Below, one piece after another: positions 43,438-53,177 of a stretch of 64,000 nt of DNA. Position 1 is the first letter of the stretch. Every line of letters starts with the position of its first letter. The stretch spans positions 62,001 to 126,000 of the forward strand of contig NZ_JAKJHZ010000012.1 in NCBI RefSeq assembly GCF_021648885.1, in the 5' to 3' direction. The position numbers and the translations under genes are program-made. The notes under the pieces are model-generated. The model was given only the letters and a program-made list of their open reading frames with translations. It ran no database searches and was not told the origin of the DNA. This DNA comes from Nocardioides potassii. Lineage in GTDB: Bacteria; Actinomycetota; Actinomycetes; Propionibacteriales; Nocardioidaceae.

Positions 43438-43986
43438 TCAACGGGTGGTCAGCCGCGCCACCGCGTCGCCGATCAACCGGCGCATGTCGGGGTAGATCTC
43501 CGGCAGGTCGTCGACGGGCCACCAGCGCACGTCGAGCGACTCGTCGCTGACGGCGTGCGAGCCGTCGCGTCGCGCGGTGGCGACGAACCGTACGTCGAGG
43601 TGGTGCACCGCCGTGCCGGGTGAGCAGAACAGCACCTCGTGCTCGTCGAGGTCGAGGGGGACCGGGTCGAAGTCGAGGTCGGCCAGACCGGACTCCTCGT
43701 GTGCCTCCCGCAGCGCCACCCCGGCCAGGGTGGTGTCCGTGGGCTCGCAGTGACCGCCGAAGGCGAGCCACACCTTGGCCTTCGCGTGGTGGTTGAGGAG
43801 CACCGCGTCGGCTTCCGGCGTGAGCACGATCGTGCCGGCGGTGAGGTGGTCGGGCAGGCACGCGCGCGTCGTGCCGTCCGGGTGGGCGTCGAGGTGAGCG
43901 ACGAACCGGTCGCGGAGCTCGGCGTCACGGGCGCTCGGCGGCACCCACCCGGCCAGCACGGCGCGGGCGTCGGAGTGGAGGGTCAC
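43438..43986 (-). CDS. NUDIX hydrolase
   Basis: 182-residue NUDIX protein. The Nudix box reads GGHCEPTDTTLAGVALREAHEESGL, with REAHEESG in place of the usual RELxEEtG, so the metal-binding Glu residues are kept. It hydrolyses a nucleoside-diphosphate-linked compound; substrate unknown. The GTG at 43986 overlaps the stop of the upstream DUF2342 gene by 4 nt, so the two are co-transcribed. Confidence 0.85.
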   Translation of the reverse strand: MTLHSDARAVLAGWVPPSARDAELRDRFVAHLDAHPDGTTRACLPDHLTAGTIVLTPEADAVLLNHHAKAKVWLAFGGHCEPTDTTLAGVALREAHEESGLADLDFDPVPLDLDEHEVLFCSPGTAVHHLDVRFVATARRDGSHAVSDESLDVRWWPVDDLPEIYPDMRRLIGDAVARLTTR

Positions 43987-45335
43987 CTCTCGGCGGGCCC
44001 GTCGGTGGCGTCGCCTCCGTCGAGCAGGTTGCGCAGCTCGGCGTCGAACTGGTCCTCGGACAGCTCGTCGGGGGCGACCGAGTCCTCGCGGAACCCCAGC
44101 GGGTCGTCGAGGTCGGCCGCGGTCGGGAGCAGGTGGGGCGACATCCAGACGCCGTCGCGGGCCTCCACACCCTGGCGCGTGCGCAGCGAACCCCACAGCA
44201 CGGAGGCGTCGCGCAGCCGGCGCGGTCGCAGCTCGAGGCCGACGAGCGTGGCGAAGGTCTGCTCGGCCGGGCCGCCGGCGGCACGCCGACGACGTACGGT
44301 CTCCTGCAGCTTGGCCGCCGCGGGCATCCGCTCGGCGGTCGCCTGGCCGACGACCTCGTCGACCCAGCCCTCGACGAGGGCGAGCGTCACCTCGAGCTTC
44401 TCGAGGGCGACCTTCTGGGCGGGCGAGGGCTCGGGATCGAAGAGCCCACCGGAGAGCGCCTCCTGCATCGCGGCCGGGTTGGAGACGTCGATGTCGCGGA
44501 GCTTGGACTCCATACCGGAGGTGTCGAAGTCCATGCCGGCGCCGTACTCGGCGACCGCGCTGATCAGGTGGTCGCGCAGCCACGGCACGCCGGCGAAGAG
44601 CCGCTGGTGGGCGGCCTCGCGCAGCGCGAGGTAGAGCAGCACGTCGTCGGCCGTCACGTCGGGCACCTCGGCCGCGAACGCCTCGACGTTGGTCGGCAGG
44701 AGCGCGGCCTTGCCGATCGGGCCGAGCGGGAGCCCGATGTCGGAGGCGCTGAGCACGTCACCCGCGAGGGCGCCGAGGCCGCTGCCGACCTGGTTGGCGA
44801 CCATCGCGCCGCTGGCCTTGCCGAGCATCGCGATCAGCGGACCGGCGAGCTGGCGCATCTCCTCGGGCATCGCCTGGCTCAGTGCGGCGGTGGCGGAGCC
44901 GGCGATCGGCTCGACGAGCACCCTCCAGACGTCGATCGTCTCGACGATCCACTCCGCACGCGACCAGGCGGCCGTCGTGGTGACGCCGGAGGGGAACTCG
45001 GTGGTGGCGTCGAGCCAGTGGTCTGCTAGCCGCACTGCGTCCGCGACCGCGTTGGACTGCGCCGACGACACCGTGGGGTCGGGCTCCTGGGCAGCCGTAC
45101 GACGAGCGAGGTCGGTGACGGTCTGCCAGTTGATCGGGCCGTCGTGGGGCGCGAAGAAGGACTGCATCTGCGCCATCAGGGCGCCGAGGTCGGGCATGCC
45201 GCCGCCCGCACCGCCGAGGCCGCCCATCTGCGAGAAGATCTGCTCGAAGGGCGTGCCCTTGAACGGGTTGTCGGAGGGGTTGTCGTCGTCGGGGCCCTGA
45301 CCGGGCGATCCGGGGCCTCCGGGGGTGTCACTCAT
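43983..45335 (-). CDS. DUF2342 zinc-dependent metalloprotease-like protein
   Basis: 450-residue conserved actinobacterial protein (DUF2342, related to Mycobacterium tuberculosis Rv3195). The N-terminus is Gly/Pro/Asp-rich (DDDNPSDNPFKGTPFEQIF), then a helical core with LALREAAHQRLFAG, an E-x-x-H type segment likely to bind metal. Proteolytic activity is suggested by family annotation but not proven. ATG at 45335; divergent from moaE by 60 bp; overlaps the NUDIX gene. It sits in the same neighbourhood as the PDZ protease and UPF0182 genes, as in mycobacteria. Confidence 0.8.
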   Translation of the reverse strand: MSDTPGGPGSPGQGPDDDNPSDNPFKGTPFEQIFSQMGGLGGAGGGMPDLGALMAQMQSFFAPHDGPINWQTVTDLARRTAAQEPDPTVSSAQSNAVADAVRLADHWLDATTEFPSGVTTTAAWSRAEWIVETIDVWRVLVEPIAGSATAALSQAMPEEMRQLAGPLIAMLGKASGAMVANQVGSGLGALAGDVLSASDIGLPLGPIGKAALLPTNVEAFAAEVPDVTADDVLLYLALREAAHQRLFAGVPWLRDHLISAVAEYGAGMDFDTSGMESKLRDIDVSNPAAMQEALSGGLFDPEPSPAQKVALEKLEVTLALVEGWVDEVVGQATAERMPAAAKLQETVRRRRAAGGPAEQTFATLVGLELRPRRLRDASVLWGSLRTRQGVEARDGVWMSPHLLPTAADLDDPLGFREDSVAPDELSEDQFDAELRNLLDGGDATDGPAER

Positions 45336-45395
45336 GGCATCAACCGTACCGACCGCGCCCAGCGGGCGGGACCGGCCGGACCTAGACTCCACGAC

Positions 45396-45845
45396 GTGAC
45401 CGACGCCCCTGCCGATGCTCGCCCCGACCCCCTCCGACTCGTCGACATCCGGGACACCCCGCTCGACGTGACGGAGGTCGTCGACGCGCTCGGCGACGAC
45501 GGTGCCGGCGGGCTCACCCTCTTCATCGGGCAGGTGCGCGACCACGACGGCGGGAAGGGCGTCACCGCGCTCGACTACTCCGCCCACCCGACCGCGCTCG
45601 AGCGGCTCGAGGAGGTGTGCCGCCGGGTGGCCGCGGAGCACGACGTCCGCGGGGTGGCCGCCGTGCACCGCGTGGGTGAGCTGCGCATCGGCGACCTCGC
45701 GGTCGTGGTCGCCACCACCGCCGCCCACCGCGGCGACGCCTTCGCCGCCTCCAGGGCGCTGATCGACACCCTCAAGGCCGAGGTGCCGATCTGGAAGCAC
45801 CAGGTCTTCGACGACCAGAGCGAGGAGTGGGTCGGCACGCCGTGA
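45396..45845 (+). CDS. moaE: Molybdopterin synthase catalytic subunit MoaE
   Basis: 149-residue MoaE. The C-terminal KAEVPIWKHQVFDDQSEEWVG and the middle GAGGLTLFIGQVRDHDGG are diagnostic. With MoaD it converts cyclic pyranopterin phosphate to molybdopterin, needed by the molybdenum hydroxylase encoded at 8-12 kb. GTG start at 45396. It stands apart from other cofactor genes; no MoaD is seen nearby. Confidence 0.92.
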   Translation: MTDAPADARPDPLRLVDIRDTPLDVTEVVDALGDDGAGGLTLFIGQVRDHDGGKGVTALDYSAHPTALERLEEVCRRVAAEHDVRGVAAVHRVGELRIGDLAVVVATTAAHRGDAFAASRALIDTLKAEVPIWKHQVFDDQSEEWVGTP

Positions 45846-45887
45846 CGCCTGCCGCGGGTGACCGCGTCCGGCGCCTAGGCTCGCGTC

Positions 45888-46121
45888 GTGGAGGTCCTGC
45901 TCTGGCTCGCGCCCGCCGTCGTCGTGACGGTGCTGGCGATGGCGTGGGTCTCGTGGGTCGGCCGTGACGGCCACGGCGAGGTCGACCGCGACGTCGCCGT
46001 CGAGCGGATGGGCAGGGCGCTCGGCAAGGAGCTGCCGGCCGGCACGCGGCGTACGTCCGCACCGGCGCGTGACCGGAGCACCGGCATCGCCGTACGCCCG
46101 AGCCACACCCGCCGCCCCTGA
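45888..46121 (+). CDS. Small single-pass membrane protein
   Basis: 77-residue protein with one N-terminal membrane segment (LLWLAPAVVVTVLAMAWVSWVG) and a charged, Arg-rich cytoplasmic tail. GTG start. It lies in a conserved actinobacterial gene order, 52 bp before the PDZ-protease gene, but no family name was recognised. Confidence 0.65.
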   Translation: MEVLLWLAPAVVVTVLAMAWVSWVGRDGHGEVDRDVAVERMGRALGKELPAGTRRTSAPARDRSTGIAVRPSHTRRP

Positions 46122-46173
46122 CCGTGCAGCCTGAGTGTGCGGCCAGTTGCGTGCATTTGAGAGAGTTGCGCCC

Positions 46174-47229
46174 ATGAGTCAGCGGACCAGGGCGGGCCTG
46201 CTCGCACTGAGCCTGCTGGCCGTGCTGTGGGGAGTCGCCTTCTTCGTGCCGCTGCCCTACGTCATCTACCAGCCCGGACCGACCGTCGACATCCTCGCGA
46301 AGACCGACGGACAGGAGACCGTGCAGGTGACGGGGCACAAGTCCTACTACGACGACGGCGAGCTCCGGATGACCACCGTCTACGTCAGCACGCCGGAGGA
46401 AGCCGTCAACCTGCCGGAGCTGCTCCGGGCCTACTTCGCGCCTGACGACGCCGTGTGGCCGAAGTCCTCGGTCTACGCGCCCGAGGAGACCGACGAGTCC
46501 AACGACCGCGAGTCCGCGGGCGCGATGGTCTCCTCCCAGGACACCGCCATCGCCGCCGCGCTCACCGAGCTGGGCGAGAAGCTCGACCCGATCGTCGACA
46601 TCGTCGACGTCACCCCCGGCATGCCCGCCGAGGGCAAGCTGAAGGTGCGCGACGTGCTGGTCCGCGTCGGCGACACCGAGATCACCGAGGCCCAGGACGT
46701 CCTCGACGCGATCGAGGGTGCGCCGCGCGGCGAGCCGGTGCCGTTCGTCGTGCTCCGCGACGGCAAGCGGCTGACCGTCGACGTCACCCCGCGCGAGATG
46801 GACGACGGCGCCTACCGCGTGGGATTCACCCCAGGCGTGGGGTTCGACTTCCCGTTCCAGGTCCGCGTGGACATCCCCGACAGCATCGGTGGTCCCAGCG
46901 CCGGTCTGATGATGTCGCTGGCCATCTACGACACCCTCACGCCGGGATCGTTGACCGACGGCGCCGACATCGCGGGCACCGGGACCGTCACGCCGTCCGG
47001 CGAGGTCGGGCCGATCGGTGGCATCCAGCAGAAGATCGCGGCCGCTCGCGACGCCGGCGCGCAGCTGTTCCTCGTCCCCGCCGACAACTGCGACGGCATC
47101 GGGGGTGTGGACACCGGCGACATGCGGCTCGCGAAGGCCACCACCATGCACCGGGCCGTCGAGACCGTCTCGGACTGGGCCGCCGACCACGACGCATCGC
47201 TCCCGACCTGCAAGGACACCGCCTCATGA
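46174..47229 (+). CDS. PDZ-Lon-like secreted/membrane serine protease (YlbL type)
   Basis: 351-residue protease. An N-terminal membrane anchor (LLALSLLAVLWGVAFFVPLPY), a PDZ region (VTPGMPAEGKLKVRDVLVRVGDTEI) and a C-terminal Lon-like catalytic domain with Ser242 in GGPSAGLMMS and Lys287 in IQQKIAAA, the Ser-Lys dyad. Acts outside the membrane. The TGA overlaps the PPA1309-like gene start (ATGA). Homologous to Mycobacterium tuberculosis Rv3194c. Confidence 0.88.
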   Translation: MSQRTRAGLLALSLLAVLWGVAFFVPLPYVIYQPGPTVDILAKTDGQETVQVTGHKSYYDDGELRMTTVYVSTPEEAVNLPELLRAYFAPDDAVWPKSSVYAPEETDESNDRESAGAMVSSQDTAIAAALTELGEKLDPIVDIVDVTPGMPAEGKLKVRDVLVRVGDTEITEAQDVLDAIEGAPRGEPVPFVVLRDGKRLTVDVTPREMDDGAYRVGFTPGVGFDFPFQVRVDIPDSIGGPSAGLMMSLAIYDTLTPGSLTDGADIAGTGTVTPSGEVGPIGGIQQKIAAARDAGAQLFLVPADNCDGIGGVDTGDMRLAKATTMHRAVETVSDWAADHDASLPTCKDTAS

Positions 47230-47822
47230 CGACCGACGCACCCGACCCCTCCGGCGCCGACGCCCTGCCGGAGGACCCCGCGCTGGCCGCGGCGGTGCTG
47301 GAGATCGAGGCGCACGTCGCGCAGGACGGCTGGGACCAGCCGGCCCGGCTCTACGCCCTCGTCGACACCGCCGCGCTCGTCGAGCAGGAGCCCGCGCTCG
47401 CTGCCGCGATGGCCATCGACGGCCCGTCCGACGACGGGTCGTTCACCTCGATCGAGCAGGACGGGCTGCCGCCCGGCCAGCCCCTCGAGGAGGCGCTCCA
47501 CACGATCGCGTGGCCCGACAGCGTGTCCGGCTGCGCCGCGGTCATCGAGCGGCTCGTGCTCCCGCCCGACGTCGACGACGACATCCCGGACGACCCGACC
47601 GCGGCGGAGCTGTTCGCCCGCGAGCACCCGGACCGCCAGGAGGTACGGATGGTGGCGGGCGTGACCCGCGCCGGCGCGTCGTACTGCGCGCTGAGGTTGC
47701 GAGCGCACGACGACGAGCAGTCCGTGGTCAACGGCACCGAGCTCGTGCCGGGCCTCCTCGAGCTCCTCCACGCGACCTTCACCGACACCACCCATGACAC
47801 CGCCGAGCAGGGGCAGGCATGA
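47226..47822 (+). CDS. PPA1309-family conserved protein
   Basis: 198-residue acidic protein of the PPA1309-like family found in actinobacteria next to UPF0182 genes. Conserved stretches: QDGWDQPARLYALVDTAAL near residues 37-55 and PLEEALHTIAWPDSVSGCAAVIERLVLP near 88-115. No catalytic motif is evident and the function is unknown. Coupled by 4-nt overlaps to both the protease gene and the UPF0182 gene, so all three form one operon. Confidence 0.8.
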   Translation: MTTDAPDPSGADALPEDPALAAAVLEIEAHVAQDGWDQPARLYALVDTAALVEQEPALAAAMAIDGPSDDGSFTSIEQDGLPPGQPLEEALHTIAWPDSVSGCAAVIERLVLPPDVDDDIPDDPTAAELFAREHPDRQEVRMVAGVTRAGASYCALRLRAHDDEQSVVNGTELVPGLLELLHATFTDTTHDTAEQGQA

Positions 47823-50800
47823 GCAATCCCTTCGACCGACCGAGCGCCGGCAACGGCCCCGACGGGCCGCAGCGGCCGACCGGCCAGCGGCCGCCGACGG
47901 GTTCACGCCGTCCGGGCGCGCTGGTGATCACCGCGATCATCCTGGTCCTCGCCTTCATGCTGCTCAGTGGCTTCGCGTCGTTCTGGACCGAGCGCCTGTG
48001 GTTCAAGTCGGTCGACTACGGCGAGGTCTTCACGACGCTGCTGCTGACCCGGATCGGGCTGTTCTTCGTCTTCGCCGGCCTGATGGCAGCGACCGTCGCG
48101 GTCTCGATGGCGATGGCGTACCGCTTCCGGCCGGTGCTGTGGCCGGGCATGCCGGGCATGCCCGACGACGGGATGGACCGCTACCGCGAGCTGCTCGCGC
48201 CGAGGATGACCTGGGTGATCGCCGGCGCGGCGATCGTGATGGGCCTCTTCGCCGGCGGTTCGGCGACCGGCCAGTGGCGCAGCTACTCGCTGTGGCGCCA
48301 CGGCACTAGCTTCGGCACGAAGGACCCCTACTTCAACAAGGACGTCGGGTTCTACGTCTTCGACCTGCCGTTCTGGCACTACGTCGTCGACTTCGTGATG
48401 GCCCTGGCCGTCGTCGGGCTGCTCGCTGCGATCCTCGTCAACTACGTGTTCGGTGGGATCCGGCTGTCCGCCCGCCCGGGCGAGCGGCTGACGAGCGCCG
48501 CGCAGATCCAGGTGTCGGTGCTGCTCGCCGTCTTCGTGCTCGCCAAGGCCGTCGACTACTGGCTCGACCGCTTCGACCTGGTGTCCAAGTCGGGCTCGAT
48601 CTTCACCGGCATGGACTACACGGGCGACAAGGCCGTGCTGCCCGCGAAGGAGATCCTCGCCGGCATCGCCGTCGTCTGTGCCGTGCTGTTCGTCGCCAAC
48701 GTCTGGCGCCGCACCTGGCTGCTGCCCTCGGTCGGTGTCGCGCTCTTCGCGCTGTCGGCGATCATCCTCGGGCTCATCGTGCCGTCGGTCGTCCAGGCGA
48801 TCCGGGTGAACCCCAACGTGCCGGACCGGCAGGGGCCCTACCTGGAGAAGAACATCGACGCCACGCGTCAGGCGTTCATGCTGGACCAGATCGAGGAGGA
48901 GAGCTTCACCGGTACGCCGATCGGCACGGACGGCCGCCTGCAGCAGCTCGACGGGATCACCTCCTCGGTCCCGCTCGTCGACCCCAAGGTCGTCAGCCAG
49001 ACCTTCCAGCTCCAGCAGCAGGTGCGTCCCTACTACTCGGTCGGTGACGTCCTCGACGTCGACCGCTACGAGCTCGACGGCACGCAACGCGCGATCGTGC
49101 TCGGTGTCCGCGAGCTCGACCAGGACGGGATCGCGCAGGACAACCAGACGTGGGCCAACCTCCACACGGTCTACACGCACGGCAACGGCGTCATCGCGGC
49201 GTACGCGAACCAGCGCCCGGAGGACGACGAGCGCCAGGCGACCAGCGTGCAGTGGGCCGAGGGCCAGGAGGCCAACCAGGACGCGCTCTCCAGCCTGTCG
49301 TCCGACGGCTACGAGTCCCGCGTCTACTACGGCGAGATGAGCCCGACCTACAGCATCGTGGGCAGCCGCGATGGAGCGAACCCGATCGAGCTCGACCTCG
49401 CCACCGACTCCGGCACCGACGCGGGGGAGGAGGAGGACCGGCTCACGACCTACACCGGCGACGGTGGCGTCCCGATCGGCAACGTGTTCAACAAGCTGCT
49501 CTACGCCGTGAAGTACTCCGAGCCCAACCTCCTGCTCTCCGGGCGCGTGCACAGCGACTCCAAGATCCTCTACGACCGCCAGCCGCGCGACATGGTCGAG
49601 AAGGTCGCCCCGTGGCTGACCGTCGACTCCGACCCCTACCCGGCCGTGATCGACGGCAAGATCGTGTGGATCCTCGACGGCTACACGACGACCGACAAGT
49701 ACCCCGGGTCGCAGCGTGAGTCCTTCGAGACCATGACCGAGGACGCGCTCCAGCAGGACAGCGCGTTCGCCACGCTGCCGACCGACGAGGTCAACTACGT
49801 GCGCAACTCGGTCAAGGCGACCGTCGACGCGTACGACGGCACCGTGACGCTCTACCAGTGGGACGAGGACGACCCGATCCTGCAGGCCTGGTCGGACGTC
49901 TTCCCCGGCACGGTCAAGCCCAAGTCGGACATCCCGGACTCGCTGCTCGACCACCTGCGCTACCCCGAGGACCTCTTCAAGGCGCAGCGCTACCAGTACC
50001 AGCGCTACCACGTCACCGACGCCCAGTCGTGGCTCGAGGGCTCCGAGCGGTGGGAGGCCCCGAAGGACCCGCAGGCGACCAACACGCTGCAGCCGCCCTA
50101 CCGGCTCTTCACCGACGACGGCGGCTCACAGACCTGGTCGCTCACGTCGGTCTACGTGTGGCCCAAGCGCGACAAGCTCGCGGCCTTCATGGAGGTCGAC
50201 AGCGACGCCACGTCCGACACCTACGGGCAGATCTCGGTCAAGGAGCTGCCCGACGAGGGCACCGACGGCCCGCGCCTGATCGCCAACCAGCTCAGCACCA
50301 ACGACGAGGTCCGCGACCGGCTGCTGCCCTACACCAACGGCGACGCGGACATCATCAACGGCAACCTGTTGACGCTGCCGGTGGGCGACGACTTCATGTA
50401 CGTCCAGCCGCTCTACACGCGACGCAAGAACGAGTCGGCGTTCCCGGTCCTCACCTTCGTGCTCGTCTCCTACAAGGGCAACGTCGGGATCGGTACGACG
50501 CTCAGCGTGGCGATCGAGGACTCGCTCGACGGCTCCTCGTCGCCGAGCGACCCGACGGAGACGCCCACGGAGTCCCCGACCGAGTCGCCCACGACCTCGC
50601 CGACGGAGACCCCGAGCGAGTCGCCGTCGACCAACGTCCCGGGCGGCACGCAGGCGCAGATCCGCGACCTGCTGCAGCAGGCCGAGGACAAGTTCACCCA
50701 GGCCGACGCGGCGCAGCGCGAGGGCAACAGCGTGAAGTGGGCCCGCCTGATGGAGGAGGGGCGCGCCCTGATCGAGGAGGCCGTCAAGCTCGCCGGCTGA
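47819..50800 (+). CDS. UPF0182 family large membrane protein
   Basis: 993-residue protein. The N-terminal third has about seven membrane segments (from residue 30 to about 330), then a large extracytoplasmic domain with FMLDQIEEESFTG and DVLDVDRYELDG. A Thr/Ser/Pro/Glu-rich repeat (TETPTESPTESPT) near 910-945 precedes the C-terminal helix TQAQIRDLLQQAEDKFTQAD. Homologous to Mycobacterium tuberculosis Rv3193c. Function unknown. Last gene of the protease-PPA1309 operon. Confidence 0.9.
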   Translation: MSNPFDRPSAGNGPDGPQRPTGQRPPTGSRRPGALVITAIILVLAFMLLSGFASFWTERLWFKSVDYGEVFTTLLLTRIGLFFVFAGLMAATVAVSMAMAYRFRPVLWPGMPGMPDDGMDRYRELLAPRMTWVIAGAAIVMGLFAGGSATGQWRSYSLWRHGTSFGTKDPYFNKDVGFYVFDLPFWHYVVDFVMALAVVGLLAAILVNYVFGGIRLSARPGERLTSAAQIQVSVLLAVFVLAKAVDYWLDRFDLVSKSGSIFTGMDYTGDKAVLPAKEILAGIAVVCAVLFVANVWRRTWLLPSVGVALFALSAIILGLIVPSVVQAIRVNPNVPDRQGPYLEKNIDATRQAFMLDQIEEESFTGTPIGTDGRLQQLDGITSSVPLVDPKVVSQTFQLQQQVRPYYSVGDVLDVDRYELDGTQRAIVLGVRELDQDGIAQDNQTWANLHTVYTHGNGVIAAYANQRPEDDERQATSVQWAEGQEANQDALSSLSSDGYESRVYYGEMSPTYSIVGSRDGANPIELDLATDSGTDAGEEEDRLTTYTGDGGVPIGNVFNKLLYAVKYSEPNLLLSGRVHSDSKILYDRQPRDMVEKVAPWLTVDSDPYPAVIDGKIVWILDGYTTTDKYPGSQRESFETMTEDALQQDSAFATLPTDEVNYVRNSVKATVDAYDGTVTLYQWDEDDPILQAWSDVFPGTVKPKSDIPDSLLDHLRYPEDLFKAQRYQYQRYHVTDAQSWLEGSERWEAPKDPQATNTLQPPYRLFTDDGGSQTWSLTSVYVWPKRDKLAAFMEVDSDATSDTYGQISVKELPDEGTDGPRLIANQLSTNDEVRDRLLPYTNGDADIINGNLLTLPVGDDFMYVQPLYTRRKNESAFPVLTFVLVSYKGNVGIGTTLSVAIEDSLDGSSSPSDPTETPTESPTESPTTSPTETPSESPSTNVPGGTQAQIRDLLQQAEDKFTQADAAQREGNSVKWARLMEEGRALIEEAVKLAG

Positions 50801-50862
50801 GGCGCCCCGAGGCCCCCGATTTGAGTGCGGCCGAACCACCCCTGTAATGTTCTGTTCACCGA

Positions 50863-50936
50863 CGCGGGGTGGAGCAGCTCGGTAGCTCGCTGGGCTCATA
50901 ACCCAGAGGTCGCAGGTTCAAATCCTGCCCCCGCTA
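50863..50936 (+). tRNA. Initiator tRNA-Met (CAU)
   Basis: 74 nt. Acceptor CGCGGGG pairs with CCCCGC, leaving a mismatch at the first pair, the initiator hallmark. Three consecutive G-C pairs flank the anticodon loop CTCATAA, and GCAGGTTCAAATCCTGC forms the T arm. CCA is not encoded. Confidence 0.93.
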
Positions 50937-50941
50937 CAAAG

Positions 50942-50981
50942 AACAGGGCCTGACCTGCGGAAACGCCGGTCAGGCCCTGTT
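50942..50981 (+). terminator. 14-bp-stem terminator after tRNA-fMet
   Basis: Arms AACAGGGCCTGACC (50942-50955) and GGTCAGGCCCTGTT (50968-50981) pair perfectly around a 12-nt loop, followed by GCTGTGT. Confidence 0.8.
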
Positions 50982-51168
50982 GCTGTGTGCCCGGACCCCC
51001 AACGTCGTTTCGTCTTTCCGCCATCGGTCGTCGTTTCCGCCGAGAACGCCTCCCAAGCGGTGACGCCGGTCACAAGCTTCCGAACGATGCTCCCGGAACG
51101 CGTGCTCGGACCGCGTGGTCGTTCCGGAGGTCGCGGCTGGCGCGACCCTGCACCAGGGAGGCACCACC

Positions 51169-52446
51169 ATGAAGCTCAGCCCATCCGTCATCAGCGGTGT
51201 CGCGACACTCACCCTCGCGGCCACCCTGGCCGGTTGCTCGGGAGGCATCGGCGGGGAGGAGTCCAGCGGCGACGAGGCCACGCTCAAGATCGGCTTCGTA
51301 TCGACGACCACCGGTTCGCTGGCTCCGTTCGGCCAGGCGAACTCGTTCGTCGTGGACCAGATGAAGGCATACTTCGCCGACAACCCGCTCGAGGTCGATG
51401 GCACCGACTACCAGGTGGAGATCGTCGTCAAGGACGCGCAGAGCGACTCGACCCGGGCGGCCGAGGTCGCCACCGAGCTCATCAACAGCGACGGCGTCGA
51501 CGTGCTGATCTCCTCCGGCACACCGGACATCGTGGACCCGGTGTCCGAGCAGTGCGAGGCGAACTCCATCCCGTGCATCACCACGGTCGCCCCCTGGCAG
51601 CCGTTCGCGATCCGCGACGGCGACAAGCCCGCCGACCTCTCGTACAGCTACCACTTCTTCTGGGGACTCGAGGACGTCGCGGCCGTCTACTCCGACATCT
51701 GGACCCAGGTCTCGACGAACAAGAAGGCGGGAGGCCTGTTCCCCAACGACCCCGACGGGCAGGCGTGGAGCGCGAACTTCCCCGGTCTGACCGAGTCCAG
51801 CGGTGTCACGATCGACAACCCCGGCCTCTACACCAACGGGACCAAGGACTTCTCCGCCCAGATCTCCCAGTTCAAGGGCTCGGACATCCTGCTCGGCGTC
51901 CCGATCCCGCCCGACTTCACCACCTTCTGGAAGCAGGCCAAGCAGCAGGGCTACTCCCCGAAGGTCGCCACGATCGGCAAGGCGCTGCTGTTCCCGTCCT
52001 CGGTCGAGGCGCTCGGTGACATCGCCGACGGCCTGGCCACCGAGGTGTGGTGGACCCCCACGGCGCCGTACGAGAGCTCGCTGACCGGCCAGAGCGCGCA
52101 GGAGCTCGCCGACTCGTTCGAGTCCGAGACGGGGGAGCAGTGGACCCAGCCCCTGGGCTTCGCCCACGCCCTGTTCGAGGTCACCGCCGCGGCAGTGCAG
52201 AAGGCCGGGTCCACCGACGCCGACGACATCGTCGCCGCGCTGTCGGACCTGGACGTCAGCACGGTGGTCGGCGACGTCGCGTGGGGCGCGGACCCCGACG
52301 TGCCGCCGTACGTCGCCAAGACGCCGGTGACCGGCGGCCAGTGGCGGGCCACGGACGGCGGTGACCACCCGTTCGACCTCGTCGTCGTGTCCAACCAGCT
52401 CGCCCCGGAGGTGCCCCTCGCCGGCAAGGTCGAGCCGCTCTCGTGA
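51169..52446 (+). CDS. Branched-chain-type ABC transporter substrate-binding lipoprotein
   Basis: 425-residue periplasmic-binding-type lipoprotein. Signal peptide with lipobox LAGC near residue 22, then TLKIGFVSTTTGSLAPFGQ, the start of the Leu/Ile/Val-binding (LivK) fold. It delivers a small ligand, probably an aromatic compound judged by neighbours, to the LivHM permease encoded next. AGGGAGG ribosome-binding site. Next gene overlaps by 4 nt. Confidence 0.87.
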   Translation: MKLSPSVISGVATLTLAATLAGCSGGIGGEESSGDEATLKIGFVSTTTGSLAPFGQANSFVVDQMKAYFADNPLEVDGTDYQVEIVVKDAQSDSTRAAEVATELINSDGVDVLISSGTPDIVDPVSEQCEANSIPCITTVAPWQPFAIRDGDKPADLSYSYHFFWGLEDVAAVYSDIWTQVSTNKKAGGLFPNDPDGQAWSANFPGLTESSGVTIDNPGLYTNGTKDFSAQISQFKGSDILLGVPIPPDFTTFWKQAKQQGYSPKVATIGKALLFPSSVEALGDIADGLATEVWWTPTAPYESSLTGQSAQELADSFESETGEQWTQPLGFAHALFEVTAAAVQKAGSTDADDIVAALSDLDVSTVVGDVAWGADPDVPPYVAKTPVTGGQWRATDGGDHPFDLVVVSNQLAPEVPLAGKVEPLS

Positions 52447-53177
52447 CAGCGCTGCTGGAGGTGAGCGGCATCGCCAAGCGGTTCGGCCGCGTGGTGACAG
52501 CCACCGACGTGTCCTTCCACGTGGGAGCCGGCGAGGTGCTCGGGGTCGTCGGGCCCAACGGCGCCGGGAAGTCCACGATGCTGGACATCGTCAACGGCAC
52601 CCAGCGTCCCGACGCGGGACGCGTGCTCCTCGACGGCGACGACGTCACCTCCCTGGGAGCCGCCGGACGCGGCCGCCGCGGGATCGGTCGGACGTACCAG
52701 GTCCCGCGGCCGTTCGGCGGGCTGACGGTGTTCGAGAACGTGCTCGTCGGCGCGACCTTCGCCGGAGGAGCGCGGGGGCGGCAGGCGCACCGTGCCGCGC
52801 TCGACGCGATCGAGACCGCCGGCCTCACCCACGTGGTCAACACCGACGCAGCCTCCCTGCGCCTCCTGGACCGCAAGCGCCTGGAGCTGGCGCGGGCGCT
52901 GGCGACGGAGCCGCGACTGATCCTGCTCGACGAGATCGCCGGAGGCCTGACCGAGGCCGAGCTGCCCGAGCTGGTCGCGCTGATCGCCCGCCTGCGCGAC
53001 GCCGGCCTCGGGGTGGTCTGGATCGAGCACATCGTCCACGCCCTCCTGCAGGTCGTCGACCGGCTGATGTGCCTGGCCATGGGTGAGGTGGTGGCGACGG
53101 GTGACCCGCACGCGGTCATGGCCAGTCCCGCCGTCATGGAGGTCTATCTCGGGTCGGTCGCCGAGGGCGGTGCGTGA
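52443..53177 (+). CDS. Branched-chain-type ABC transporter ATPase (LivG-like)
   Basis: 244-residue ABC ATPase of the LivG type. Walker A GPNGAGKST near residues 38-46, signature-region RLLDRKRLELARALA in place of a classical LSGGQ, and Walker B ILLDEIAGG. LivG subunits typically carry a C-terminal VDRLMCLAMGEVVATGDP block, present here. GTG start, coupled to the binding-protein and LivF-like genes. Confidence 0.88.
   Translation: MTALLEVSGIAKRFGRVVTATDVSFHVGAGEVLGVVGPNGAGKSTMLDIVNGTQRPDAGRVLLDGDDVTSLGAAGRGRRGIGRTYQVPRPFGGLTVFENVLVGATFAGGARGRQAHRAALDAIETAGLTHVVNTDAASLRLLDRKRLELARALATEPRLILLDEIAGGLTEAELPELVALIARLRDAGLGVVWIEHIVHALLQVVDRLMCLAMGEVVATGDPHAVMASPAVMEVYLGSVAEGGA

Noticed and set aside
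50533..50640. Tandem repeat in the UPF0182 gene as a mobile or phase-variable repeat
   Set aside because: It is a low-complexity Thr/Ser/Pro/Glu coding stretch that stays in frame and is usual for this family.
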